This document shows, piece after piece, positions 1 to 5,611 of a stretch of 5,853 nucleotides of DNA (its first letter is position 1; every line of letters begins with the position of its first letter). The position numbers and the translations under genes were made by a program. This stretch comes from Vulcanimicrobiota bacterium (GTDB lineage Bacteria > Vulcanimicrobiota > Vulcanimicrobiia > Vulcanimicrobiales > Vulcanimicrobiaceae): NCBI GenBank assembly GCA_027306845.1, contig DAHUYY010000128.1, forward strand, positions 1-5,853. The letters run 5' to 3'. The notes below the pieces were generated by a model. The model was not told where the DNA came from and ran no database searches. It saw only the letters and a program-made list of their open reading frames with translations.

Positions 1-60
1 GAACTCCTCGCCCTTCTTCTCCTCCGCGGCGGCGCGGACGATATCAATGAGTGCTGACAG
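1..60 (-). CDS. rsfS: Ribosomal silencing factor RsfS, N-terminal fragment (cut by window edge)
   Basis: RsfS (YbeB/YqeL, Iojap family) binds ribosomal protein uL14 on the large subunit and blocks subunit joining when nutrients are short. Only the first 20 codons are visible. They read LSALIDIVRA followed by AAEEKKGEEF, which fits the RsfS N-terminal helix with its xxAxxDKKAEDI pattern. The frame has no ATG, GTG or TTG: a TGA lies just upstream, at the yqeK Met codon region. The best start is CTG at 60-58, preceded by a purine-rich Shine-Dalgarno (AAGGGAAGG at 75-67) with a 6-nt spacer. It overlaps the end of yqeK by 17 nt. In many bacteria rsfS directly follows yqeK, which supports the call despite the short visible length. 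The CTG start is inferred; ATT at 48-46 is a weaker alternative. Confidence 0.72.
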   Translation of the reverse strand, partial: MSALIDIVRAAAEEKKGEEF

Positions 61-640
61 TGGAAACCTTCCCTTTCATGTGTGAGAACGTATCCAATGC
101 GGCTTTCGTCCTCGGAGCGATCTCGTAACCTCGGCTGCGGGAATACGCGACCGTCCGTTCGAGCGTAGCATACATCGCCGCATCGAGATCCTCCATTGCC
201 AGCTCCCAGAGCTGCCCGCGCTCGGCAAAATCGCGCTTCGGTTCGAGTGCGTCGGCGAGATAGAGCACCCGGGCGAGCGGCGACATCTGCGCGGCGCCGA
301 GGGTGTGCGCGGCGACGGCATCGGCGATCTCGGAATCGCGCACCGCGAAGCGTTCGCTCGCGAGCATCGCACCCAAGGGTGCATGCAGCACGATGGGATT
401 GCGTCGCTCGAAATCGTCGACCGGATAGTTGCGGCGGGCGGCCTCCTCGAGCAAGCGCGATGCGGACCACAGTCGCCCGAGATCGTGCAACATTCCTGCG
501 GTGCGGGCGCGCGCAGCATCGAGGCCGTGCCGCATCGCTAAGAGCTCCGCGCAGCGCGCAACGCGAATGCAGTGGTCGGCGCGCTCTCTCTGGCCGATCG
601 CCGAACGCATCTCGCGCGCGATCTCCGTGTAGCGATTCAT
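44..640 (-). CDS. yqeK: YqeK-family HD-domain hydrolase (probable symmetrical Ap4A hydrolase)
   Basis: YqeK enzymes split diadenosine tetraphosphate symmetrically into two ADP, limiting this stress alarmone in the cytoplasm. The 198-residue product has the full HD layout: His23 (ADHCIRVA), His52-Asp53 (AGMLHDLGR), His86 (VLHAPLG), His112 (AAHTLGA) and Asp130 (LYLADALEP), all likely metal or substrate ligands. The MSPLARVLYLADALEPKRDF block near 119-138 is typical of YqeK and separates it from generic HD proteins. The frame is open upstream to 706, but ATG at 640 is chosen because its ATGA overlaps the rimI stop and the family's N-terminal helix starts there. The upstream Shine-Dalgarno is weak, so translation probably depends on coupling. 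The usual neighbour nadD is absent; rsfS follows as expected. Confidence 0.9.
   Translation of the reverse strand: MNRYTEIAREMRSAIGQRERADHCIRVARCAELLAMRHGLDAARARTAGMLHDLGRLWSASRLLEEAARRNYPVDDFERRNPIVLHAPLGAMLASERFAVRDSEIADAVAAHTLGAAQMSPLARVLYLADALEPKRDFAERGQLWELAMEDLDAAMYATLERTVAYSRSRGYEIAPRTKAALDTFSHMKGKVSTVSTH
67..75 (-). promoter_or_regulatory. Shine-Dalgarno of rsfS, deciding a CTG start
   Basis: On the minus strand AAGGGAAGG lies inside the 3' end of yqeK and 6 nt before the CTG at 60-58. It is the best purine-rich site near this junction. No ATG, GTG or TTG exists in the rsfS frame downstream of the TGA, so this site is the main evidence for CTG initiation. Confidence 0.55.
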
Positions 641-1173
641 CGAAGTTTCGCGCGCAGTGCGTCTAGGCGCGCACGATAGAGCTCGCCCTGAAGGTTGCCG
701 GCCCACATCACCAGCGCGCTTTCGTTATTATCGCTATAGTACGATTTTCGCGTGGTGACGGTGGTAAAACCGTATTTTTGATAGAGTTGCTGCGCCCCGA
801 CGTTGCTCTCGCGTACCTCTAAGGTCATCCACGCCGCTCCGAGTTCGATCGCCTTGTCGAGAAGATGCAACAACAAGCGCTCGCCGTACCGGCGACCGCG
901 CAAATCCGGGTCGACCGCGATGGTCGTTACGTGCGAATCTTCGAGAATCACCCAGATGCCGCCGTAGGCGACGATGCGCGAACCGACGCGTCCGACGAAA
1001 TAATGAGCGAGTTTATTGGAGCGCAGTTCGTTGGCGAAGGCATCGTGCGGCCACTGCGTCGAGAACGAGAGCAGTTCGATACGCGTGACGGCATTGATAT
1101 CTTCCAACTGCATCGCTTCGATCAGCAGCGGCTCGGGCACCGAGGCGTGCGCGGGGTCGAGATCGAGCTTCAC
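637..1173 (-). CDS. rimI: Ribosomal-protein-alanine N-acetyltransferase RimI
   Basis: RimI is a GNAT-fold enzyme that moves acetyl from acetyl-CoA to protein N-termini, classically ribosomal protein bS18. The 178-residue product shows the acetyl-CoA loop DPDLRGRRYGERLL (about 88-101). It also has the RimI signature LEVRESNVGAQQLYQKYGF (118-136), with Glu119 and Tyr131 at the positions of the catalytic base and acid, then YYSDNNESALVM near 145-156. The start is GTG at 1173, whose GTGA overlaps the tsaB stop. The family fold begins near residue 16 (LLIEAMQLED), so the Met at residue 21 is too late; a GTG at residue 12 (position 1140) is possible. The tail after about residue 158 is a short basic extension. 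The tsaB-rimI pairing is common in bacteria and supports both calls. Confidence 0.93.
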   Translation of the reverse strand: MKLDLDPAHASVPEPLLIEAMQLEDINAVTRIELLSFSTQWPHDAFANELRSNKLAHYFVGRVGSRIVAYGGIWVILEDSHVTTIAVDPDLRGRRYGERLLLHLLDKAIELGAAWMTLEVRESNVGAQQLYQKYGFTTVTTRKSYYSDNNESALVMWAGNLQGELYRARLDALRAKLR

Positions 1174-1820
1174 GCGCGCGTCGGAACCTTCGCGGCGGGC
1201 GCTTCGCCGTAATCGGCGACGAGCGCGTGCGGTGAGGCGGCGGCGGGCATGGCGCGTGCGAGGCGCGCGAGCGCGAGGACGGGCGATGGAACCGGCGGTA
1301 ACGAGAACACGGGCTGCCCGCGTTCGGCGAGCAGGGGCGCGACGCCCGCCGTCGCCCCGGCGAGCGCCAACGGCTCCAAGAGGGCCTGCGGCAGCAATGC
1401 CGCGAGCGTGGCGGCGAGCTCCCCCGAAGCGCGTCGCTCGCCGGCGAGGCTGCACAGGCGCGCCGAGATGATTCCGGGGCGCCCTTCGACCACCGTCAGC
1501 CGCGGCAGCTGCCTCGCCCCGGCCTCGAGCACGTCGAACGAGGAGAGGCCGACCAACGGGAGATTCCATGCCAGGGCGAGCGCCTTCGCGTAACTTAAGG
1601 CGACGCGCAGCCCGGTAAAGCTGCCGGGGCCGAGGCCGACGGCGATACGGTCGATCTCGCCCGGCGCGAGCCCGCCCTCGTCGAAGAGCGCGGAGATCGC
1701 GGCGAGCCCGCCTTCGAGCGCTTGGTTTGCATCGACGCGACGCTCGGCGAGCACGCGATCCTCGTCGAGCAGCGCGCACGCGAACGCACCGAGCGCCGCA
1801 TCGACGGCGAGCAGCCTCAT
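1170..1820 (-). CDS. tsaB: tRNA threonylcarbamoyladenosine biosynthesis protein TsaB
   Basis: TsaB is the non-catalytic partner of TsaD in the complex (TsaD, TsaB, TsaE) that installs t6A at position 37 of ANN-decoding tRNAs. The 216-residue ASKHA-fold product begins MRLLAVDAAL and carries the family hallmark VGLGPGSFTGLRV at 61-73, followed by the ALALAWNLPLVGLSS segment (80-94). The start is ATG at 1820, in an ATGA overlap with the tsaE stop. Several usually conserved blocks are degenerate: the first-strand D-T pair reads D-A; the DARxGEVY block reads EGRPGIIS (112-119); and the C-terminal YLR reads YGE (204-206). TsaB is known to lack TsaD's metal-binding site, so sequence drift is tolerated. 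Identity is secure from the hallmark motif and from flanking tsaE and rimI. TsaC and TsaD are not in the window. Confidence 0.93.
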   Translation of the reverse strand: MRLLAVDAALGAFACALLDEDRVLAERRVDANQALEGGLAAISALFDEGGLAPGEIDRIAVGLGPGSFTGLRVALSYAKALALAWNLPLVGLSSFDVLEAGARQLPRLTVVEGRPGIISARLCSLAGERRASGELAATLAALLPQALLEPLALAGATAGVAPLLAERGQPVFSLPPVPSPVLALARLARAMPAAASPHALVADYGEAPAAKVPTRA

Positions 1821-2272
1821 CTCGGCGGCTCGACGACGAGCGTGCGCGGCTCGTCCCCCGCCCCGGCGATCTCGACGCGATAGAGACGCTGCGGCAAGAG
1901 CGGAGCCAGGTGCTCGGGCCACTCGACGAGCACGATCGCACTGCCGTCGAACGCTCCCTCGAGCCCGCTCTCGGCGAGCTCGCCGGGGCTTTCGATGCGA
2001 TACCCGTCGAGGTGCTCGATGGGAACGCGACCGGCGCGTTCGTAACGGTGGCGCAGCGTGAACGTCGGGCTCGCCACCTCTTCGTGCCCCTGAATCGCGC
2101 GAACGACCGCGCGCACGAAGCGCGTCTTGCCCGCGCCGAGCGGGCCGTGCAGTGCGACGACATCGCCCGCGTGGAGATGCCCGGCGAAAGCAGCGGCGAA
2201 GGCATCGAATGCGGCGATGTCGCGGCAAGTCTCGCGTGAGGTGGCGTCGAAGGCGCTCGCGGTGAACTTCAC
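1817..2272 (-). CDS. tsaE: tRNA threonylcarbamoyladenosine biosynthesis ATPase TsaE
   Basis: TsaE is the small P-loop ATPase that binds the TsaB-TsaD dimer and resets it between rounds of t6A synthesis. The 151-residue product has Walker A GPLGAGKT at 43-50 (Lys49, Thr50), SPTFTLRHRY at 68-77, HLDGYRI at 87-93 (Asp89) and VLVEWPEHL at 114-122 (Glu117, Trp118). These are all family landmarks at the normal spacing. GTG at 2272 is chosen because the length then matches the usual 150-160 residues, and a purine-rich GAAGGAAG (2288-2281) lies about 8-10 nt upstream. The frame is open to an ATG at 2437, giving 55 more residues with no family resemblance and lying antisense to a plausible plus-strand ORF. 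This is the first gene of the minus-strand operon. Any promoter must lie in or beyond the divergent ORF. Confidence 0.93.
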   Translation of the reverse strand: MKFTASAFDATSRETCRDIAAFDAFAAAFAGHLHAGDVVALHGPLGAGKTRFVRAVVRAIQGHEEVASPTFTLRHRYERAGRVPIEHLDGYRIESPGELAESGLEGAFDGSAIVLVEWPEHLAPLLPQRLYRVEIAGAGDEPRTLVVEPPR

Positions 2273-2308
2273 TATTCCGGCTTCCTTCGCCGCCGAAGGC
2301 TGGGCGTC

Positions 2309-2605
2309 CTGAGCGAGGATCTCGCGGGCGCGCTCCATCAACGTTTCGAGAGCGCGCTGACGACGCTCGAGGCGGATTTCGCGCGTGCCGGTGAGGCCCT
2401 CCACACCGATCTCGCCGAGATCGAGGCCCGCTCGCAACCGTCGCCCCCCGAGCCGCCCGATCGCGCCGAAAACAGCACCGCGGCGGCCGCTCCCGCCGCA
2501 CAGCGGCCGCCCGACGACGGGGGATCGCGCGTGAATTTCGACGAGGACGAACCTGCCTCGGTCGTTCAGTTCGACGAGCTACCAACCTGGGAAGAAGGCA
2601 CGTAA
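2309..2605 (+). CDS. Unrecognised small acidic protein with apparent CTG start
   Basis: The product is not recognised. The plus frame beginning CTG AGC GAG GAT runs 98 codons to TAA at 2603-2605. It encodes a predicted amphipathic helix (residues 1-42, LSEDLAGALH then QRFESALTTL), a Pro/Ala/Gln linker (43-70) and an acidic tail (VNFDEDEPASVVQFDELPTW, 75-94). Third codon positions look strongly GC-biased, as in neighbouring genes, and the composition is protein-like rather than the Arg-rich run seen in shadow frames. There is no in-frame ATG or TTG, and the only GTG (2531) would leave 24 residues. GAAGG at 2295-2299 sits 9 nt before the CTG. The frame is open only from 2240, so the gene cannot start much earlier. 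It lies 79 nt before gyrA. It could instead be a start-lost pseudogene, or a chance open frame opposite a longer tsaE. Confidence 0.45.
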   Translation: MSEDLAGALHQRFESALTTLEADFARAGEALHTDLAEIEARSQPSPPEPPDRAENSTAAAAPAAQRPPDDGGSRVNFDEDEPASVVQFDELPTWEEGT

Positions 2606-2667
2606 ACCGCGAAGGTACCGGGATTGTGTCGGTGGCGTCTTCGACGTCACTCTAGCATCTGCACGCC

Positions 2668-2671
2668 GGAG
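2668..2671 (+). promoter_or_regulatory. Candidate weak Shine-Dalgarno of gyrA
   Basis: GGAG lies 13 nt before the TTG start at 2685, longer than the usual 5-9 nt. No better site was seen. An in-frame TAA at 2679-2681 rules out any earlier start, so initiation at TTG rests on this weak site and on alignment of the N-terminus with GyrA. Confidence 0.35.
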
Positions 2672-2684
2672 TCAACCGTAAGCC

Positions 2685-5192
2685 TTGAGTAACGAGCACA
2701 TTCAAACGGTCAACGTCGAAGACGAGATGAAGGAGAGCTATCTCTCCTATGCGATGTCGGTCATCGCCTCGCGGGCATTGCCCGACGTTCGCGACGGCCT
2801 CAAACCCGTCCAGCGCCGCATTCTCTATGCGATGCGCGAGATGGGCTTCGACCCAAGCAAACAGCACCGTAAATGCGCCGGTATCATCGGTGAAGTCTTA
2901 AAGAGCTACCATCCGCACGGCGATCAGTCGGTCTACGATGCGCTCGTTCGTCTCGCGCAAGATTTTACGCTGCGCTACCCCTTGGTCGACGGCCACGGGA
3001 ACTTCGGCTCGATCGATCCCGATTCTCCCGCTGCATACCGTTACACCGAGGCTCGGCTCGCGCGCCTCGCGCTCGATCTCCTCGCAGATATCGATAAAGA
3101 GACCGTCCCGTTTACCCCGAACTTCGATAACCAGAGCACCGAACCGGCGGTTCTGCCGGGGCGTTTGCCGCAGTTGCTCGTCAACGGCTGCAGCGGTATC
3201 GCCGTCGGCATGGCGACGAACGTTCCGCCGCACAACCTCGGCGAGATCGTCGATGCGGTCGTCGCGATTCTCGATAACGAAAACGTCACCGACGACGAGC
3301 TCTGCGATATCGTCAAAGGGCCCGATTTCCCCACCGGCGGCACCGTCCTCGGGCACGAGGCGATCCGCCAGGCGTATAAAACGGGTCGCGGCTCGATTCC
3401 GATTCGCGGCAAGGCCGAGATCGTCGAAGAAAAAGGCCGCCACAAGATCATCATCACCGAGATCCCCTACCAAGTCTATAAGAGCCGCATCGTCGAAGCG
3501 ATCGCCGAAGCGCACGCCGAAAAGAAAATCCAAGGTATCGCGCGTCTCGACGATTTGAGCAACCGTAAAGGTATGCGCGTCGTCGTGGAATTACAGAAGA
3601 GCGCAACGCCGAAAGTCGTGCTCAACCAACTCTTCAAACACACGCCGCTGCAATCGAGCTTCGGCTTCAACATGCTCGCGCTGGTGCCGGCGGGCGCGCC
3701 GAAAGCCGACGGGACCACACCGCTGGAACCGCAGGTGCTCAACCTGCGTCAGTTGCTCGACCACTACATCACGCACCGCAAAGACGTCATCCTCAAGCGC
3801 ACCGCCTACGATCTCCGCAAAGCGCAAGAGCGCGCGCATCTGCTCGAAGGCTATCGCATCGCGCTCGATAACATCGACGAGATCATCGCGCTCATCCGCA
3901 GCAGCGATTCCACCGACGAAGCGAAGGGCAAACTTGTCGCGCGCTTCTCGCTCTCGGAGATCCAGGCGCAAGCGATCGTCGATATGCGTCTGCGCACCCT
4001 TACCGGCCTCGAACGCAAGAAGATCGAAGACGAATATCTCGAGATCATCAAAACCATCGCCGATTTAGAAGATGTTCTCCGCAGCCCGCGCCGCGTCGCA
4101 GCGATCGTCAAAGAAGATGCGCTCGATCTGAAGAAGCGTCACGGCGACGAACGCCGTACCCTCGTGCTTCCCGCCGAAGACGAGATCTCGGTCGAACAGC
4201 TCATTCCGAATACCGACGTCGTGGTCACCTATACCGACGGCGGCTACATCAAACGCGTTTCGGTCGACACCTTCCGCACGCAGAACCGCGGCGGCCGAGG
4301 CGTTACCGGCATCTCCAATCTCAAGCGCGAAGATGTCGTTCGGAACTTCTTCGCGACGAAGACGCACGACCACGTGCTCTTCTTCACCAACAAAGGCCGC
4401 GTCTATCGTTTGCGTGCGTACGAAATTCCCGACACCACGCGGCAAGCGCGGGGCACCGCGTTGGTCAACCTCCTCACCCTTCCGCCGGGCGAACAGGTTA
4501 CCGCCTGTTTCCCGATCGACACCTTCGAAGGCGATAAATCGCTCGTCATGGTCACCACGCACGGCGTTATTAAGAAAACGAAACTCGAAGAGTTTTCCAA
4601 CGTGCGCCGGAACGGCCTCAACGCCATCAACCTTGACGAAGGCGACGAACTGCTCGCCGTCGATCTCGCGACGGGAACGCGCGATATCATTCTCTGCACG
4701 CGCGCCGGCATGGCGGTACATTTCAACGAACGAAATGTCCGCGCGATGGGGCGCAATGCGCGCGGAGTCAAGGCGATGACGCTGGAGAGCGGCGATGAAA
4801 TTATCGCGATGGATGTGATCGAAGACGAGCGCAAAGAAGTATTGCTCGTCACCTCGCAGGCCTTCGGAAAACGCACGCCGATCGACGACTATCGCCACAC
4901 CTCGCGCGGCGGCAAAGGCGTGAAGGCCTTTGCAAAGGAGCGCGAAGATATCGGCCGCGTCGTCGACCAAATTATGGTCGCCCCCGAAGACCAACTGCTC
5001 ATGATCACCTCGGGGAACCAAGTGATTCGCATCAACGTCAAAGATATCCGGAAGGCCGGGAGGGCGACGAAGGGCGTTCGCCTGCAACGCCTCGGCGAAG
5101 GTGACGAAGTGATCGCAATCACGAACCTCGGCAAGCAGGCCGAACTTATTACCGGCATCACCGGGGAGCCGACGCAGACCGAGCTGGCATAA
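2685..5192 (+). CDS. gyrA: DNA gyrase subunit A
   Basis: GyrA cuts and rejoins DNA in the GyrA2GyrB2 complex that adds negative supercoils using ATP. The 835-residue product has the full breakage domain: SYAMSVIASRALPDVRDGLK (21-40), HPHGDQSVYDALVR (76-89), and the catalytic Arg119-Tyr120 in AAYRYTEARL. A coiled-coil segment follows at about 360-490. The C-terminal beta-pinwheel spans about 500-825, with repeat turns near 533 (QNRGGRG, the GyrA-box), 586, 641, 688, 739 (TSRGGKG) and 792. This wrapping domain favours GyrA over ParC. The start is TTG at 2685: TAA at 2679-2681 closes the frame just upstream, and MSNEHIQTVNVEDEMKESYL aligns with normal GyrA N-termini, whereas the next Met (residue 15) would remove conserved residues. 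The Ser83 position of E. coli is Gln81 here; Asp87 is kept as Asp85. gyrB is not in the window. Confidence 0.98.
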   Translation: MSNEHIQTVNVEDEMKESYLSYAMSVIASRALPDVRDGLKPVQRRILYAMREMGFDPSKQHRKCAGIIGEVLKSYHPHGDQSVYDALVRLAQDFTLRYPLVDGHGNFGSIDPDSPAAYRYTEARLARLALDLLADIDKETVPFTPNFDNQSTEPAVLPGRLPQLLVNGCSGIAVGMATNVPPHNLGEIVDAVVAILDNENVTDDELCDIVKGPDFPTGGTVLGHEAIRQAYKTGRGSIPIRGKAEIVEEKGRHKIIITEIPYQVYKSRIVEAIAEAHAEKKIQGIARLDDLSNRKGMRVVVELQKSATPKVVLNQLFKHTPLQSSFGFNMLALVPAGAPKADGTTPLEPQVLNLRQLLDHYITHRKDVILKRTAYDLRKAQERAHLLEGYRIALDNIDEIIALIRSSDSTDEAKGKLVARFSLSEIQAQAIVDMRLRTLTGLERKKIEDEYLEIIKTIADLEDVLRSPRRVAAIVKEDALDLKKRHGDERRTLVLPAEDEISVEQLIPNTDVVVTYTDGGYIKRVSVDTFRTQNRGGRGVTGISNLKREDVVRNFFATKTHDHVLFFTNKGRVYRLRAYEIPDTTRQARGTALVNLLTLPPGEQVTACFPIDTFEGDKSLVMVTTHGVIKKTKLEEFSNVRRNGLNAINLDEGDELLAVDLATGTRDIILCTRAGMAVHFNERNVRAMGRNARGVKAMTLESGDEIIAMDVIEDERKEVLLVTSQAFGKRTPIDDYRHTSRGGKGVKAFAKEREDIGRVVDQIMVAPEDQLLMITSGNQVIRINVKDIRKAGRATKGVRLQRLGEGDEVIAITNLGKQAELITGITGEPTQTELA

Positions 5193-5201
5193 GGCTCGGT
5201 C
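5177..5201 (+). other. Perfect inverted repeat across the gyrA stop codon
   Basis: GACCGAGC (5177-5184) and GCTCGGTC (5194-5201) are exact reverse complements separated by 9 nt that contain the gyrA TAA. A U-G pair could extend the stem to 9 bp with a 7-nt loop. No T-run follows, so a classical intrinsic terminator is unlikely. It may protect the mRNA 3' end, attenuate read-through into trxA, or have no role. Confidence 0.5.
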
Positions 5202-5213
5202 GCCCGGCTCGTG

Positions 5214-5240
5214 CAACCAGGCACCGCGAACGCGCGGTTG
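5214..5240 (+). promoter_or_regulatory. Two mutually exclusive short hairpins upstream of trxA
   Basis: ACCGCG (5223-5228) and CGCGGT (5233-5238) form an exact 6-bp stem with a 4-nt loop. CAACC (5214-5218) can instead pair with GGTTG (5236-5240), using part of the same arm. They lie in the 74-nt gyrA-trxA gap, 14 nt or more before the trxA Shine-Dalgarno. The gap shows no convincing sigma-70 promoter. Short GC-rich stems arise easily by chance here. Confidence 0.25.
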
Positions 5241-5254
5241 AAGCATCGTAGAAA

Positions 5255-5260
5255 AAGGAG
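5255..5260 (+). promoter_or_regulatory. Strong Shine-Dalgarno of trxA
   Basis: AAGGAG, within an A-rich stretch, lies 6 nt before the GTG at 5267. It is the strongest ribosome binding site in the window, fixes the trxA start, and implies efficient translation independent of gyrA. Confidence 0.85.
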
Positions 5261-5266
5261 TCTATC

Positions 5267-5593
5267 GTGAGTGCAATAGCTGAAGTCAGCCAAGCAAATT
5301 TTCAGAACGAGGTCCTGGGGAACAACCAGCCGGTACTCGTTGATTTCTGGGCGCCCTGGTGCGGTCCGTGTCGCATGCTCTCCCCGGTTGTCGAAAAAGT
5401 CGCAGCAGCTCATGAGGGCAAAGCGAAATTCGTCAAACTCAATACCGACGAAAATCCGTCGCTGAGCGGGCAGTACGGCGTCTCGGGCATCCCCTGTCTG
5501 ATTCTCTTCAAGGGCGGCCAGGCCGTCGATCGCATCGTCGGATACGTGCCTGAGGCACAGATCAGTTCGATGCTCGCCCGGCACCTGAACTAA
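5267..5593 (+). CDS. trxA: Thioredoxin
   Basis: Thioredoxin is the cytoplasmic dithiol reductant that supplies electrons to ribonucleotide reductase, methionine sulfoxide reductase and peroxiredoxins, and is recycled by thioredoxin reductase. The 108-residue product has the family length and every core element: buried Asp26 in VLVDFWAPW, the WCGPC active site (Cys32, Cys35), the basic residue after it (Arg36), the cis-proline loop GVSGIPCLILF (Pro76) and the FKGGQAVDRIVGY strand (81-93). The start is GTG at 5267, set by AAGGAG 6 nt upstream. There is no signal peptide. A third cysteine, Cys77, follows the cis-proline, where many thioredoxins have Thr. The gene lies 74 nt after gyrA and 18 nt before selA. 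No reductase gene is visible. Confidence 0.97.
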   Translation: MSAIAEVSQANFQNEVLGNNQPVLVDFWAPWCGPCRMLSPVVEKVAAAHEGKAKFVKLNTDENPSLSGQYGVSGIPCLILFKGGQAVDRIVGYVPEAQISSMLARHLN

Positions 5594-5611
5594 GCTCCAC
5601 TGCGAGCAGCG

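Noticed and set aside
641..706. Longer YqeK from an ATG at 706
   Set aside because: The added residues are Arg/Pro/Ala-rich, lie within the rimI 3' end and match nothing in the family. The ATGA overlap at 640-637 is the natural start.
1174..2205. Long open frame upstream of rimI in the same minus-strand frame
   Set aside because: It is an Arg/Ala/Ser-rich shadow of tsaB and tsaE, which carry clear motifs in other frames. Absence of stops is due to high GC.
2273..2437. N-terminal extension of TsaE from ATG at 2437
   Set aside because: The extra 55 residues do not resemble TsaE, the length would exceed the family norm, and GTG at 2272 has a good Shine-Dalgarno. The region is better explained by the plus-strand ORF.
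2641..2650. GACGTC palindrome upstream of gyrA as an operator
   Set aside because: A 6-bp palindrome is expected by chance in sequence of this composition, and no second copy is nearby.
2624..2658. Possible sigma-70 promoter before gyrA (TTGTGT, TAGCAT)
   Set aside because: The spacing of 23 nt is too long and neither box is strong, so I cannot call a promoter.
2685..5192. ParC rather than GyrA
   Set aside because: A six-turn pinwheel with a GyrA-box-like QNRGGRG and the typical GyrA N-terminus and length favour GyrA. Absence of an adjacent parE is neutral, as gyrB is also absent.
4065..5246. 393-codon open frame antisense to gyrA
   Set aside because: gyrA is unambiguous on the plus strand, and the antisense translation shows no recognisable domain. 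Its openness follows from gyrA codon bias.
5238..5266. Promoter-like TTGAAG and TCTATC with 17-nt spacing before trxA
   Set aside because: The -10 element would abut the trxA start codon, so transcription would begin inside the gene and lose the strong Shine-Dalgarno.
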